A DNA stretch of 64,000 nt from Glandiceps talaboti (GCF_964340395.1 NC_135552.1:15961694-16025693), one strand, 5' to 3'. Shown: positions 40,589 through 54,406, numbered from the stretch's first letter. Numbers and translations are program-made. Notes: generated from the letters alone by a model not told the origin.

Positions 40589-41610
40589 GTGAGTGTTTCT
40601 CAGCTTTGTCTATTTTTTATTCCGTTGTGTACTGTATCATTGAGTATAGTGCCAGTGTCATTGGAAGATTCTATTCTTCCGCTCTGAGGTAGGCTGAGGG
40701 CGCAGTCTCAGCTCTGATCGATAAAGTCACGATTACTACAAAATCTTTTGTAGTAACCGTAGTAAAGTCAAGTTTATCAGGAATATTTCGAACGGGCCGT
40801 TCGTGTACATCTTCATACATGGACGTTTTAACTCGTACATGATGAAAAGGTCATCAGGATAGCTTTCAACTTTACGAAATGATTGATTTGGACAGTATCT
40901 TTTAAGTAACCTCTCAGGGTCTGATGTAAAGCTCTGTAGGCTCTGCGACCTCTGTGACTAGAGGGCCCTCTGTCTGGAAGTCAACTCTACCAATTTTAGA
41001 CTTGATGAAATGTATCATCAACCACAATCCGTACGCTATATTGCCTGTCTGGAAACGTGGCCCACAAACCATTCACACCTACAGAGGAAGTTACACTGTC
41101 ATGAATATAATTTTAATACCGGTTACGGGTTTTGTCAGTGTGGGTTTTTTTGACGTGAGAAGGTGACATATTGCCCACTATAAAATTATCTTTGGCATTT
41201 GATAATTTTCCACACTAGACATAGACACAACAATGGCGAAAAAATTGCAACAAAAATATTATTCAAATGTACGTAAACAATCAACTCTCAGGTACGATAG
41301 AAGCAGAACATAAAATCATCGGACTACGCAAAGTTTTACAAAAACTTCCCTAGCACTAGCACACTGAAGATGTTTTGCGAAGCCAATTTGTCATTTTATT
41401 AGTTGAAACATTATTTAGCGTTTTATATGTTTTCCGTTGCTACTTTCTTAGTAATCAGTTGCCACGTCGCGTCGCGTCGGTGGAGAAACTTTAGTCCCTG
41501 AACTCCAGTGAAGTTGATCATGCAACCCCGACAACATCGTCATCAACACCATATAACAAATTGATAACAGTACTCTTTTGTAAAAGGCTTAAAAAAACTT
41601 ATCCTGTTGT
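40589..41610. other. Gene-free stretch
   Basis: No exon or repeat recognised. It would be intron if 40544-40588 is a true exon. Confidence 0.35.
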
Positions 41611-41686
41611 CTATGAGGTGAGAATAGTGCCAAAACACTTGTCTTAACATTATTTTTAGTTTACATTTTCATTTTATTCTCCCATT

Positions 41687-42520
41687 TTGTCTCCATTTTT
41701 ATCTAATTGTGTTCACATATTTATTTCAACCTCTCATTTTGTTTGCATTTTTATTTCAACCTCTCATTTTGTTTGCATTTTTATCTCATTGTGTTTGCAT
41801 TTTTATCTCATTGTGTTTGCATTTTTATTTCAACATCCCATTTTGTTTGCATTTTTATCTCATTGTGTTCACATTTTTATTTCAACCTCTCATTTTGTTT
41901 GCATTTTTATCTCATTGTGTTTGCATTTTTATTTCAACATCTCATTTTGTTTGCATTTTTATCTCATTGTGTTTGCATTTTTAGCTCATTGTGTTTGCAT
42001 TTTTATTTCAACATCCCATTTTGTTTTCATTTTTATTTCAACCTCTCATTTTGTTTGCATTTGTATCTCATTTTGTTTGCATTTTTATCTCATTGTGTTT
42101 GCATTTTTATTTCAACCTCTCATTTTGTTTGCATTTTTATCTCATTGCGTTTGCATTTTTATTTCAACCTTCCATTTTGTTTGCATTTTTATCTCATTGT
42201 GTTTGCATTTTTATTTCAACCTCTCATTTTGTTTGCATTTTTATCTCATTTTGTTTGCATTTTTATTTCAACCTCTCATTTTGTTTGCATTTTTATCTAA
42301 TTGTGTTCACATTTTTATTTCAACCTCTCATTTTGTTTGCATTTTTATATCATTTTGTTTGCATTTTTATCTCATTGTGTTTGCATTTTTATTTCAACCT
42401 GTCATTTTGATTGCATTTTTATCTCATTTTATTTGCATTTTTATCTCATTGTGTTTGCATATTTATTTCAACCTCTCATTTTGTTTGCATTTTTATCTTA
42501 TTGTGTTCACATTTTTATTA
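41687..42520 (+). repeat. Left tandem-repeat arm of the fold-back element
   Basis: Alternating TTTCAACCTCTCATTTTG and ATCTCATTGTGTTTGC blocks joined by ATTTTTAT. It is followed by (ATT)n at 42516-42540 and 42586-42612. Confidence 0.93.
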
Positions 42521-42663
42521 TTATTATTATTATTATTATTAAACTTGATTATTATAAGAATTATTATTTCTATATACTTTTTATTTAATTATTATTATTA
42601 TTATTATTATTTTAATGTTACATAAGTATACTTTAAGGCCTGTCCCACAATCCTTTACACAAA

Positions 42664-42930
42664 ATGGCTGGTACAAATGGTTTGACACGGGCTAATGAAC
42701 TGCTAGCAGTTACTGATTCCCTTCGATTGTCATCCCAAGTTGGATCATTAGTTCAAGAACATGAAGAAACAACTGTGTTCTCAACAACACCCAATCATCG
42801 GGTAGAACATTCGATTAAACTGAATACTCCAAAATATGTCCATGGAAACAACATAATATATCTATATGCCTATAATAGCCATAGCCATAGTATGATAAGT
42901 GAAACTGCGACTGATGAAGAGACCCTATAG
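42664..42930 (+). pseudogene. Coding-like remnant in the core of the fold-back element
   Basis: 88 codons from an ATG (MAGTNGLTRANELL...) end at the TAG at 42928-42930, inside the ribozyme-like segment. The frame stays peptide-like after the stop, which hints at a decayed longer frame. No family recognised. Confidence 0.3.
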
Positions 42931-42998
42931 TTGGTTTCGAAACGTTCATCTAGAAGGATCAACTATTACCGATCCGGGAACGTATCGCTAAAAGTTTC
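42901..42998 (+). ncRNA. Putative type I hammerhead ribozyme
   Basis: Core CTGATGA (42911-42917) and GAA (42939-42941) are in place. Stem II pairs 42919-42924 with 42933-42938 around an 8-nt loop. Stem III pairs ACGTTC (42942-42947) with GAACGT (42978-42983) and contains an inner stem GGATC/GATCC. The predicted cleavage site is GTA, after A42984. Stem I pairs GCGA (42907-42910) with TCGC (42985-42988), then, past a UAAA bulge, GAAACT (42901-42906) with AGTTTC (42993-42998). A stem I bulge facing loop II is how natural hammerheads gain activity. One flaw: an extra A (42918) between the core and stem II. Hammerheads are known in Penelope-like elements and retrozymes; activity here is inferred. 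Confidence 0.65.
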
Positions 42999-43127
42999 CC
43001 TACACAAACCAACCCAAAATTGTAAGGGTTCCAACCTGTACATAACAACCACACGGCTGGTTAACTCTAACCAAAATACCATACAACCTGGATGAATTTT
43101 GTCCATGTTCGGAGCCCCATCCCCCAT

Positions 43128-43728
43128 CTAATCATGCATAGCTGCAGAACATTTTATAACCTCAACTTTTCTTGAACCTCGAGATGTTCGGCAAATTTCT
43201 ACACCACCTGCATTTTTGGGATACGCATCACTCAAAAACTCAATAACCTCCAAGCCATTTAAATTTACAGGCATGTGTAATTTTTTCTCACCAAGGCTAG
43301 CTTTCACCAATTCCCTCTTTTCCTGCAAAGAACCCAATCCTAACGCGACCCAAATGTGTGGCCAAGTTGGACGCCCGGCTGGTCGACTCCATGCGCGGGA
43401 TGCAGATGCAGTGCCCTCACAGACCTGCCATGACGAGGACGACTCCTAGAACGAAAACACCTACTCGATCAACTCACTCCTTAGCACTTGTGTCTGCGAT
43501 GTTGGAGTAGCTGTAGTCATAATCTGGGCACGGGTTGGCGGTGTCTATAGAGCTTGGCATGATTGGACATTGCATGGAAAGTCCCCAACATGCCCGACGC
43601 TCGCCGGATTGTGATTGAGAGACGGTGGGTGGTGTGATCAAAGGGGGTAGCAGCATTCTTCCTCCGGATAGAGCTTGTCTAAGCAAGCTGCTGGCCTCAT
43701 TCAGTGCCTGACATGCCTCAGATATCAT
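43128..43728 (-). pseudogene. Broken coding-like pieces in the fold-back core
   Basis: Two minus-strand frames, 43128-43337 (69 codons, with LNGLEVIEFLSDAYPKNAGG) and 43474-43728 (84 codons), are less AT-rich than their surroundings. They may be relics of a protein captured or once encoded by the element. Not assignable; the pieces are in different contexts and cannot be joined with confidence. Confidence 0.3.
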
Positions 43729-44049
43729 GGCACTGTTCAGAGAAGCGAATCCATCTGTACTAGAAGTATTGGAGTGGCCGCCGCCCCACTTCTACGGGAC
43801 ACTTCCACGATGACCAGACGACATTTTCAACCACGGAAACATGTGCCCTTTAACTTAGTACTTTATTATCACAGATGATTGAAAGTTTCACGAAAGCGTG
43901 ACACTGAACAAAGAGTCCAGTCACCTTTACAGGTGTCAAAATCTTCCTAAATCTGTCCAACAAACTAAAACGATAGCGAAAGTATTTATTTCATGTAAAA
44001 TTTAAGAATTTCACACTGACAGGAAAGCCACCTCTAGGCTAGGGAGATA

Positions 44050-44925
44050 CATAAATTATGATAATGAGATAGATAATAAAAATGTGAACACAATGACAAC
44101 CAAATAAAAATGTGAACACAATGAGATAAAAATGCAAACAAAATGAGAGGTTGAAATAAAAATGCAAACAAAATGAGAGGTTGAGATAAAAATGCAAACA
44201 AAATGAGAGGTTGAAATAAAAATGCAAACAAAATGAGAGGTTGAAATAAAAATGTGAACACAATTAGATAAAAATGCAAACAAAATGAGAGGTTGAAATA
44301 AAAATGCAAACAAAATGAGAGGTTGAAATAAAAATGTGAATACAATTAGATAAAAATGCAAACAAAATATGAAGTTGAAATAAAAATGCAAACAAACTGG
44401 GATGTTGAAATAAAAATGCAAACACAATGAGATAAAAATGCAAACAAAATGAGATGTGGAAATAAAAATGTGAATACAATTAGATAAAAATGCAAACAAA
44501 ATGAGAGGTTGAAATAAAAATGCAAACAAAATGGGATGTTGAAATAAAAATGCAAACACAATGAGATAAAATTGCAAACAAAATGAGAGGTTGAAATAAA
44601 AATGCAAACAAAATGGGATGTTGAAATAAAAATGCAAACACAATGAGATAAAAATGCAAACACAATGAGATAAAAATGCAAACAAAATGAGAGGTTGAAA
44701 TAAAAATGCAAACACAATGAGATAAAAATGCAAACAAAATGAGATTTTGAAATAAAAATGCAAACACAATGAGATAAAAATTCAAACAAAATGAGAGGTT
44801 GAAATAAAAATGCGAACATAATGAGATGAAAATGCAAACAAAATGAGAGGTTGAAATAAAAATGTGAACAATAAGATAAAAATGCAGACAAAATGGGAGA
44901 ATAAAATGAAAATGTAAACTAAAAA
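44050..44925 (-). repeat. Right tandem-repeat arm of the fold-back element
   Basis: Reverse-complement counterpart of the left arm, with AAAATGAGAGGTTGAAAT and GCAAACACAATGAGAT blocks. Unit order differs from the left arm, so the arms have rearranged since they formed. Confidence 0.93.
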
Positions 44926-44971
44926 TAATGTTAAGACAAGTGTTTTGGCACTAATCTCACCTCATAGTTGT

Positions 44972-47266
44972 CGGCATTCTGCTCTCCCACGATGGTGTGC
45001 ACTTGTTTGGTTTCGCTAGGGGTCTAGTAGCCCTGCTTGCATACGGCATAAGTCGTCCCTTCCAAGCGTGCATCGTCTGCAAGCAGGACTAGGGGTCTAT
45101 GACTACAGTTTCCGACACATGTATTCATTCCCAATGGAACCCTCGGACATTATACATCCCTGTATCAGTATAGTAACGTCCTGCCAGTTTAAAGTTAATG
45201 AATTTATCGTTTGTTTTTCAGTAGATGTATTCAACCAAAAATATATTATTTTTCATCTGTCTCGCCAACTATACTAGTACTATAGTCACACACACACATA
45301 TGCACACTGACTCGAGTGTATACAGTTCAAATTGCAACAAATCATACAAGTTGTATAAAAACTATTTACATTGTCTCCTCATAAAAGAAGTATCCATGGT
45401 AACATTACTATAAAGGTTTCAATGAGGGGTTCTACATGTATTTCTGTACCCAAAATCAATAAATACATCTTACTAGAGGTATTTATTTTATGATTTATGT
45501 ATTTATTGCATACATTGTATGTAGCTTTTGGTCACAGTGCAGTGCCACATATGCAGAGCTAGAGATACATATACTGGATGCCGAGTTCTGTGGATCAACA
45601 GCTAATGATAGTATCACAGTGACTGTACTTATAGTTCAATTTGATGAGTTATTTCCTATTTTTCATAGTGACCACACACCGCAATAAACACTAGCAATTT
45701 CCTTATATGAAATCAACATTTAACTGTTTCAACAATGGAGATATAAGGTGTGAGATCAATATATATTTCAATGTAGGATGAAAATCTAAATTCTTTTACA
45801 ATTGGGGTGTTTTTTTAGCTGTCTAGCTCTCATCCTACATAAACGATTTTACTTTTAATGGGTCTGTTTGTATCCCTAAACACGCAATTATTTCTTGTAA
45901 AAAAATTTCCTTAAATTAAGAAATGGAAGAATTTTCACTATAGCACAGCACTAAAATAAAGTGTCAACAAAAGAACTGTTTTTCCTAACTACATACCGGC
46001 TTTGTATTCATAGCATTACTACATACTGATTTGAAATTGAATGGACATTTTTAATTTTGGCCTATTAAGTTAGAGGTGTGGTTCACTAAAAGTGTTTAGC
46101 TGTTTATCCTACATTAAACAATTGACCTAGCCCCTAATGTGTTGATTTATCATACGTAATTATGTACTGACAACTACCCCTTGGTGCCTATGTGTTCCAA
46201 TATTATGCATTTTAATGTGAATTTTGTCCAAAACTTTGGCTTTTGGAAAAAGAAATAAACTCTGCACATGAATAGTTCAGTTGATTTATCATACATATGT
46301 ACTGATAGAAATATACCTTAGTGCCTGTGTGTTCCAATACTGTACAATTTCATGTGATTTTTGTTCCTAAATGTTGAAATTTTGATGGGGTTGGGGGGGT
46401 CACATTATTTACAGGCATTTTCAAGTTAGCATACACACAAATATTTTTGTTGTCAAATTATGAAGGGGCGTTGGTACATTATACATAGGTGCAAAGATAA
46501 ACATGCTCATTTTAATTTTTGTTAAAATTCAACAACATTTCATAAGATATTTCTGTCGAAAATGTCAAAATTTAGATGGGCGTGGGGTGACATTTTCAAT
46601 TCTAGAATTTAAACGGATGTGGTGACCCCATATATTTTTGTCATTGATAAGTAGCTGGAGTAATACAATGTGCAAATACAGCGTATAAAACAAATCTAGA
46701 CTTTTATCCTTTTTTGCAATTTTCTTATGTTTTTCTTAAAAATAGTAAAGCAGCTGGAGATAAAATAGTATAATGTTTTATGAAATAACGAATATAAATT
46801 CAAAAAAGTATGTCTGGACCTACTATACATTGCACTTAAATACATAAGTTGGTGTTCTGGGATAATCTTTAATTGTTAAAAATCATGTTGTAGTTAATTG
46901 TTATGTTGACCCAAAATATATATGTACATACAAGAAATGGTAATTATCCTGAAAACAAAGGTGGTGACGTAGTATTTTCTCTGCAATTTTTACATATTCA
47001 GATATCAATGTTTAAGTATGCAAAGTATAAGAAAAATCTATCGACTTTTTTGAATTTGACACCTCCCCCTTAAGGAAGGTAAAATCACACAGTAGAATGG
47101 TATGGTAAATGAGTCCTTCACGCTTTACATTACATTTTACATGTCAAAAGTGGAATTTGACACCGTGAACCCCCGAAGTGTTGTATATGTGGGTGCGAGT
47201 TCTGAAGAAAATATATATGTTTTCGGGCCTAGGTGATCTGCTGTTTTTAACCTAAATCACCTGCTG
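44972..47266. other. Gene-free stretch upstream of the protease gene
   Basis: No exon recognised. AT-rich, with loosely repeated phrases (TGATTTATCATAC, GTGTTCCAAT) near 46145-46350 that suggest an old duplication. Confidence 0.4.
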
Positions 47267-47276
47267 CATATATATC
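47267..47276 (+). promoter_or_regulatory. Possible TATA box of the protease gene
   Basis: CATATATATC lies about 70 nt before the start codon at 47341, leaving room for a short 5' UTR. A TATA in AT-rich DNA is weak evidence. Confidence 0.35.
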
Positions 47277-47340
47277 ACATCACATCACTTTAGTCGTCTT
47301 AAAATCCAAAGCCAGTGTTCAACGCGTGAGTTGTAAGGAG

Positions 47341-48823
47341 ATGACGGTTTCATTTGCTCTAACAGTCTTCGCATTTGTATACCTGCCATATTGTATTACA
47401 AGTGAGAATGTTCGTTGCAGTCATTCAATCAGGTCAGTTTAACCTTTCTTTAATTAAAATTAATTTGATATGTATATTATTTCGTAAAAAAGCACATTGA
47501 GTGTGTCACCAAAAGTGTTAGAGTAAGTCTGTAATGATAAAACTTTCTTGCTTATTCATGATGTTTCAATTTCCGTATGTCACATTGTGTCAGAACTCAC
47601 CGGGCGAGTAATTGTAATAGCTGCTGTATAGTTTGCCTCATACGACATTTCCAGGTATTACCTTGTAACAAAGAGCTTAACACGTATAAACTTCAACTTT
47701 ATTTGGGTCAACGAATGATGCGTTTAATGCCTTGACAAACCCCATTCTTGTCATTTTATTGTATTTTACTATCTCTACTTTCCTAATAGTTAGGTTAATC
47801 AATCTTCTAATTGTTTAAACTGATACTATTGCTGTATAATATACATCATACTACGAGTGAGGTGAAACCAAAAGTGACTACGATCCATAACCAAACACAA
47901 TAGCACTCTGGTCCCACCTTTGAGAGTTAACAAGACGCCCACGCAGACACTTTTAATATTAAGTCCACTCGGTTTTGACCAGTGAACTCAATATATGCAC
48001 TCGCTATCGCTCGTGCATATATTTCATTCACTGGTCAAAACCTCTTGGTATACCATCCCCAGGGGGTGGTTTATTGCTTAAATATAATACCTACAATGCA
48101 ATGCGTTACGATGCGAAGCATTGCATTTGCATTGCAATACAATGCATACATACATACATACATACATACATACATACATACATACATACATACATGCATG
48201 CATGCATGCATGCATGCATGCATGCATACATACATACATACATACATACATACATACATACATACATAAAATAAATGTAATGCAATGCAATACAATACAA
48301 TACAATGCAGCAATGCAATGCGATACGATACGATACAATACAATACAGTACTGTACAGTACAGTGCAGTGCAGTACAGTACAGTACAGTACAGTACAGTA
48401 CAATACAGTACAGTACAGTACAGTACAGTATAATGACATTTAGACCACTCTTTTCCATTTTACGTACGCCTGTTATACCCTTTTCCAGTCTTTTAATATT
48501 AAGTTCATTCAAATTTCAACACACGAGGAGAAATGAAACCCAGAAAGTGTTTTCATAAACTTGTTTGCACTGTGACCATTCTTCTTTACTAGATCTCCAC
48601 ATACGACATATAACGTGTATTTAATCAAATTGAGTTACGAATAACTTATGTTCTTGATTTGATCATATATTTTTGTTTCCGTACTCTTCCTGGTAGTTTT
48701 ACCGTCTCCTCATCACTGGTAGGCAGGACCGTCACTCAAAGGATCGTAAGACCTTGTACGTACTACAGTCATCTTGGTAGAGTCGATTGTAGTAAATACA
48801 GGTGAAGAACTAAGTATTATATA

Positions 48824-48854
<31 letters not shown>

Positions 48855-49006
48855 TGTATGTATGTATGTATGTATGTATGTATGTATGTATGTATGTGTG
48901 TGTATGTGTGTATGTATGTATGTATGTATGTATGTATGTATGTATGTATGTATGTATGTATGTATGTATGTATGTATGTATGTGTGTGTGTATGTTTGTG
49001 TATCTG

Positions 49007-49045
<39 letters not shown>

Positions 49046-52000
49046 GTATGTCTGTCTGTATGTATGTATGTATGTATGTATGTATGTATGTATGTATGTA
49101 TGTATGTATGTATGTATGTATGTATGTATGTATGTGTGGGCCTGAGTGTCTGTGTCTGTGTCTGTGTCTGTGTCTGTGTCTGTGTCTGTGTCTGTGTCTG
49201 TGTCTGTGTCTGGGCAATCAGTTCTCTTGTTACATTCTTTATATCATAAGATACTAAATTAAACACAAACTTTCCTGCTGCATTTCTGTCATGTGGACAA
49301 GGAAGTAGTATGTACTGTATGACGTGTTGTGTCACCCTATCAGATAGCATTGTCCGTGAAAGAGTCTAACAAATGAGTGGAAAGTGATTTACAAACATAT
49401 TTTCTTACAGGCTTCGTGACATATACAAACGACAATATAGGAAGATGTACAAACAGATAACAGTTTTATGTCCAGGTAACGAAACTCGTATTAATCTTAC
49501 GAAATATTACTGAAAAGCCCGTTTAAATATTTACTAATTTGTAAAACGCGTATGCACATACTTACAGCAGAGCTATATATAGTTCTAGTTGTAACTCTTA
49601 TTTCATCAAATAAAAATAGTATTCAAAGATATGTCTTACAAAGAAGTAGGTGCGACCTTTTACAGTCTGTGTGTGTGTATGTATGTATGTATGTATGTAT
49701 GTATGTATGTATGTATGTATGTATGTATGTATGTATGTATGTGTCACGCCTCTTTACTAATGCATTGCAACTGAATGTTCTTGCGTGTCCACCTTCGTGT
49801 TAAATTCACCATGTAACTCAAAATTAATTTGGTTTAATTTCGCCCATACATAATACATGTAGTATTTTTTTAAACTCACACACCACCATTAATATCTTTG
49901 CGTTCCAGCTTGTGATGAATGGTTCTTCTCACAGGACGTCTGTCAAAGTTGCGGCAATTGCAGGAGATGTCAGTGTCTTACCAGGAACTCACTTTCGTGT
50001 GGCAAATCCGATGGAAAGTGTTATTGTAAATCTGGATGGCATGGAAATGCGTGTCAATATAGTGAGTAAATGAGATATCCTGCCCAGCAAAGGCCATTTC
50101 AGGGGACTTACCCATAATTTTACCATAAGCATGTATTTCAATCTTTTGAAATGGTTTTCGTTTCACATAGACAAGGGGAGGAGAGGGGAAGGGAGGGGGG
50201 GGGTGTAAAATGTACTTTAGTTAATTAATGGTTGTGACGTTCTTGTCCAACAGTAGTCATAATCTAAAGTTGGGTCCTTCATCCTCTAAGGACAAAGGGT
50301 GTAGTTTTTAGTATCAATTCCATGCGACTATTTTGGTGTAATAATTTTTAAACGTTTAAATTTAGAAAGAGTGGTCATTTTCGAAATTAAGATCCCTTAA
50401 AACGTGAACTGGCTTCATGATTATAAATATTTCCAAAGCAGAACTACTAAATTGGAAGAGCTTCAAACAAAAGATAGTCTAAGAGCATGTTTTGTTGTTT
50501 ATCCCAGTTTGTCCATCTAGTAGATACGGAGAAAATTGCATCCAACGATGTGCCTGCAATCCTGATAATACTTTATTATGTGACCATGTAGATGGTAGCT
50601 GCACCTGTAAACCAGGCTGGACAGGAGATCGATGCAACCAAGGTATTTACTTGATTTTTGTCATACAGTGTAGTCTTACTGAAGGTTACATCAGACGGTA
50701 CATGCGTAATGAGTTATGAATTACACACAGAATTCTACTTATTTAGACAGATTTGTACAAAATGTTCAGTAAATTACAGACTTGGCGCCAATTTTTTTCG
50801 CTTCGAATACACTGAATAATGTTAGGTATATACCAGTTTACTTCTTTCCAGTGTTTGGCCCCAATATGGTAAAGCCTGGAGAAAGTCTATAGAAATAACC
50901 TAAGGGAACGAGAGGAGGGGTGAGGAGAAAATGGGAGGGGACACAGATTCTGAAGTGTAAAATATTTTAGGAAGCAAAGGGGGCGAGGTTGAACTTTCTC
51001 ATGGGTCTAAAAGGGGGAGGGCAAATATTTACTCTTGCATGATATGTTACTCTTTGCACCAAATTAAGCCATATGAGCATCCATCGTTTACTTTGAAAAC
51101 GTACATATCTCATTTGCGAAATTTCTTGCGGCTCCATTTGCTCGTCCATAGAAAGACACTCATGCCCGTGCAACCTGACACAAATACCTCACAGGGGAAA
51201 AGTTCACGTCACTGTATTTCGCGACCTTGACCATGAGCTGTATTAACCAACTCAAAAAAGTTGAATACACAGACTCCATTCAGGTGTCTATACCCACATC
51301 TTTAGAGGCTAGCGTTCAGACACTGCCTTTGACAATGAAAGGATGATTCGATCAGTGACTTACTAAATATTGTACCTGGAAAGTACACTACTAAAATGGC
51401 TGCACCTATGTTTATGAAAGTATACTTTCAAATCAGACTCTGACATTTGACCTTGATTTCCTCATTCAAGGTCAAATAGCACAGACCATGGATAAGTTCC
51501 GAAGTTTGTACCTTGCGACAGTATTCAAATGTATGCATGCCCCCCCCCCCCCCCATTGCAGAGTAGTAATAAAGTATGGGACGGTCACCTGATGGGTTTG
51601 GGTATTCACAGATATATAAATGGTGCTAAATCAAAATACCATACTCCAGTCACCCACGTAACAAACCGTTTATCATAGTCTAGGTTCGATTTCCATTTTG
51701 TGTGGTTTAAAAATTTAAGGAAATACTTTTGTAAGTTATTGTCCTTTCTCACACTATGTATTTCTGCAGAATTATGTGGCATTCGTCACAGTGCCAAGGC
51801 AAGAATATATGGAGGTAGAGATACAAAGAAGGGAAAATGGCCGTGGATGGTAATGTTATATCATGCTGGAAAAAATAAGTCGTTTTGTGGAGGTGCTTTG
51901 CTTAACCAGCAATGGGTTATAACTGCAGCACATTGCGTTGAGGCAGTCAGAGCAGACCAAAGTGATATTAAAGTCTTACTAGGGAAGTACCACTCGACTA

Positions 52001-52312
52001 AGTCCGATCTAGAAGAAAGCGAATTCAAGGTTAAAGAGATGCTTGTACATCCCGATTATGATTTAAAGACCTTCGATTCGGACATAGCCCTGATTAAAGT
52101 TCGTGGAAAGGCAAATTATACCGACTACATCGGACCTGGTAAGTTCACCTACAGTACTGTCTCATCACTAGAGTAAAGCTACTCTGGATTGAGAACTAAA
52201 GAATGAAAAGTAAAAAAAAAGCAATGCTAGCTTCAATCTACACTCTTTGTCACAGTGGTGTTTGCTATCATGTCTCTCATCATTGTTGCTGCTGTTAACA
52301 GTGTTATTATTA

Positions 52313-52349
<37 letters not shown>

Positions 52350-54251
52350 TGTTTTTTTTCTTTTCAGTTTGTTTACCTGACGTTGATGTTGCAAAGAAAG
52401 TTCTTCAATCAACTGCATCTGGTTGGGTGACAGGATGGGGAAAAACTAACACACAAAATACAGCTGCAAAACTTCAAAAGGTAGATTAAATAATGATGCG
52501 TCATTACAATTACAAACGCTAGAAAATGCATGTAATATGAGGTGGTTGTTTTCAAGACCCGTCATTTTTTGCTCTCTGCCATATCGGTGGCAAATTTACA
52601 ACAACTGAAAGTCATTAACAAGCTCTGTTCACTGGAAAACGAAGAAGGAGAGAATTATTGGGAATCACTGATAGTCGTATCAAACCATGTACTTACTGGT
52701 ATTATAACATATCGTTTTCATAAAGCCTTTAGTGATTGGTTGAGATCGTAACACGCGCTACGAATTATTGACCCATAATGACCTCAATTAGCATATGGCA
52801 GTACGAGTCGCGTTCTCTTTTCCGAAAGGCACTATTCATGTAGCACGAACTTGTTATCGGTGATGTGCTTCGACGAATGCCTGAGAATGGGATATGATAT
52901 AAAATACTTATTGCCTGGCCTTACTCGGGCACTAGTAGACGTCCAATTTACCTTCGTGCTATCATGTAGCAAATATTTCCCTCGGCGCTCAGGCTCGGGA
53001 AATAGTTGCTACATAATAGCCCTCGGGGTAATATACATCTACCAGTGCCCTCATAGCCTGAATGTAAGTGTACAATAGTATAGTTTCTTCGTATCCTTTC
53101 CTTTTTAATGATAATGTACGTGTTGCTGCTTGTTCAAAATAACTGTCAAACGTCATAAGTGAATTTTTCGTCATGAAGGCTAATGTTTCAGTCCCGGGTC
53201 ATCGCATTAGTTATCGTAATTAATAAGGATGCATATCATCTATGTGGTCATTCTTTACTCCTCCAAATAATAGTTTTCCATGCCTAGATATTAATCCTAA
53301 TCCTAAAACGGGCCATTAAAGTCGTTAATGTACAGTTTTTTTGTTTAGTTTCAGTTTCAGTGTTTTCTCGGTTTGCTAATTTGAGTTTTGTTCCTTGGTG
53401 CATGTGATGTTTCCTATTAATACTTGGCGTGGTTTCAAAACAAAAAAAATGTTTAAAATTTTGTTTTCAAGGTCCGATAATCATGCTAATATTAATAATA
53501 ATAATAGCACTGGACCTTGAATTGAGAAATATTGCAGACTTTGATGAGTAAGACACACACAGACTACACATACAGATACACGTATTTCAAGGCGATAAAT
53601 TGTAAATTTATTACAGGCTCCTCACATAATTGGAAAACAATACAAAATATACTTTGCACCGGCATTACTGTAAACCTGGTAATTTTCGCTTTTTTTCTCT
53701 GCATGAGAAAAATGTGAACATAAGTAGAGATTAAAATGCCTCTTTGCACATAAAATGTGCACCAGGCTTAGTAATTCGTACCAATTGGTTTTTGAGAACT
53801 AGTTGAAGATTGTAAAATAGTAAAATTTCTCATGTCGATCACAGACAAGTGCTTGTCTGTGTGTCGATACAGTACAGGTTTACAGCATGCGTATGTATAA
53901 TGTATATTGCCCGTTCATACACTTCAAAGTCTATATTATCACCACTGTTCCGCGTTCGAATCCTATATTGTCAATTGACAATATGTCGTCTGAATACAAA
54001 AACCCAAATTCACAACTATTTTGTCACAGATTGAGTGTTTCTTTTACAGGTGAAACTAGAAATATTTGATCATACTGAATGTGCTAAACGACTCTTTGAC
54101 CCTGTAACGGACAACATGTTCTGTGCTTACCCAAAGAGTGCAAACAAACGCAAAGATGCATGTAAAGGTGATAGCGGAAGTCCCTTCGTCAAGAAAGTGA
54201 GTATTCGTATTATATGTTCATTATGAATATCGAATGTAGATGACGTAATGT

Positions 54252-54309
<58 letters not shown>

Positions 54310-54340
54310 ATATATATCTATATCTATATATAGATATATA

Positions 54341-54406
<66 letters not shown>

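Larger units (their letters stand above)
41611..44967. mobile_element. Fold-back element, 3.36 kb, with tandem-repeat inverted arms
   Basis: Termini CTATGAGGTGAGA (41611) and TCTCACCTCATAG (ending 44967) are inverted, and TTGT stands flush outside both ends (41607-41610 and 44968-44971), a likely 4-bp duplication. Each ~0.9-kb arm (41611-42520 and about 44050-44967) is built from alternating 30-bp and 22-bp units around TTGCATTTTTAT. Such arms are known from FB-type fold-back elements. The 1.5-kb core carries a hammerhead-like ribozyme and broken coding-like pieces, but no recognisable transposase. Long open frames in the arms are artefacts of repeats without stops. Confidence 0.8.
47433..49410 (+). 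other. First protease intron with microsatellite clusters
   Basis: Donor GTCAGT, acceptor TTCTTACAG. Contains (CATA)n/(CATG)n at 48146-48268, (CAGTA)n at about 48280-48430, (GTAT)n/(GTCT)n at 48826-49134 and (TGTGTC)n at 49146-49212. No exon seen inside. Confidence 0.8.

Noticed and set aside
41687-42625. 312-codon Phe/His-rich frame and similar frames at 44056-44769
   Set aside because: Tandem-repeat arms of the fold-back element; several overlapping frames are open at once.
53940-53990. GTTCGAATCC considered as the B box of a tRNA gene
   Set aside because: No A box or cloverleaf upstream; it lies next to a short palindrome within the protease intron.
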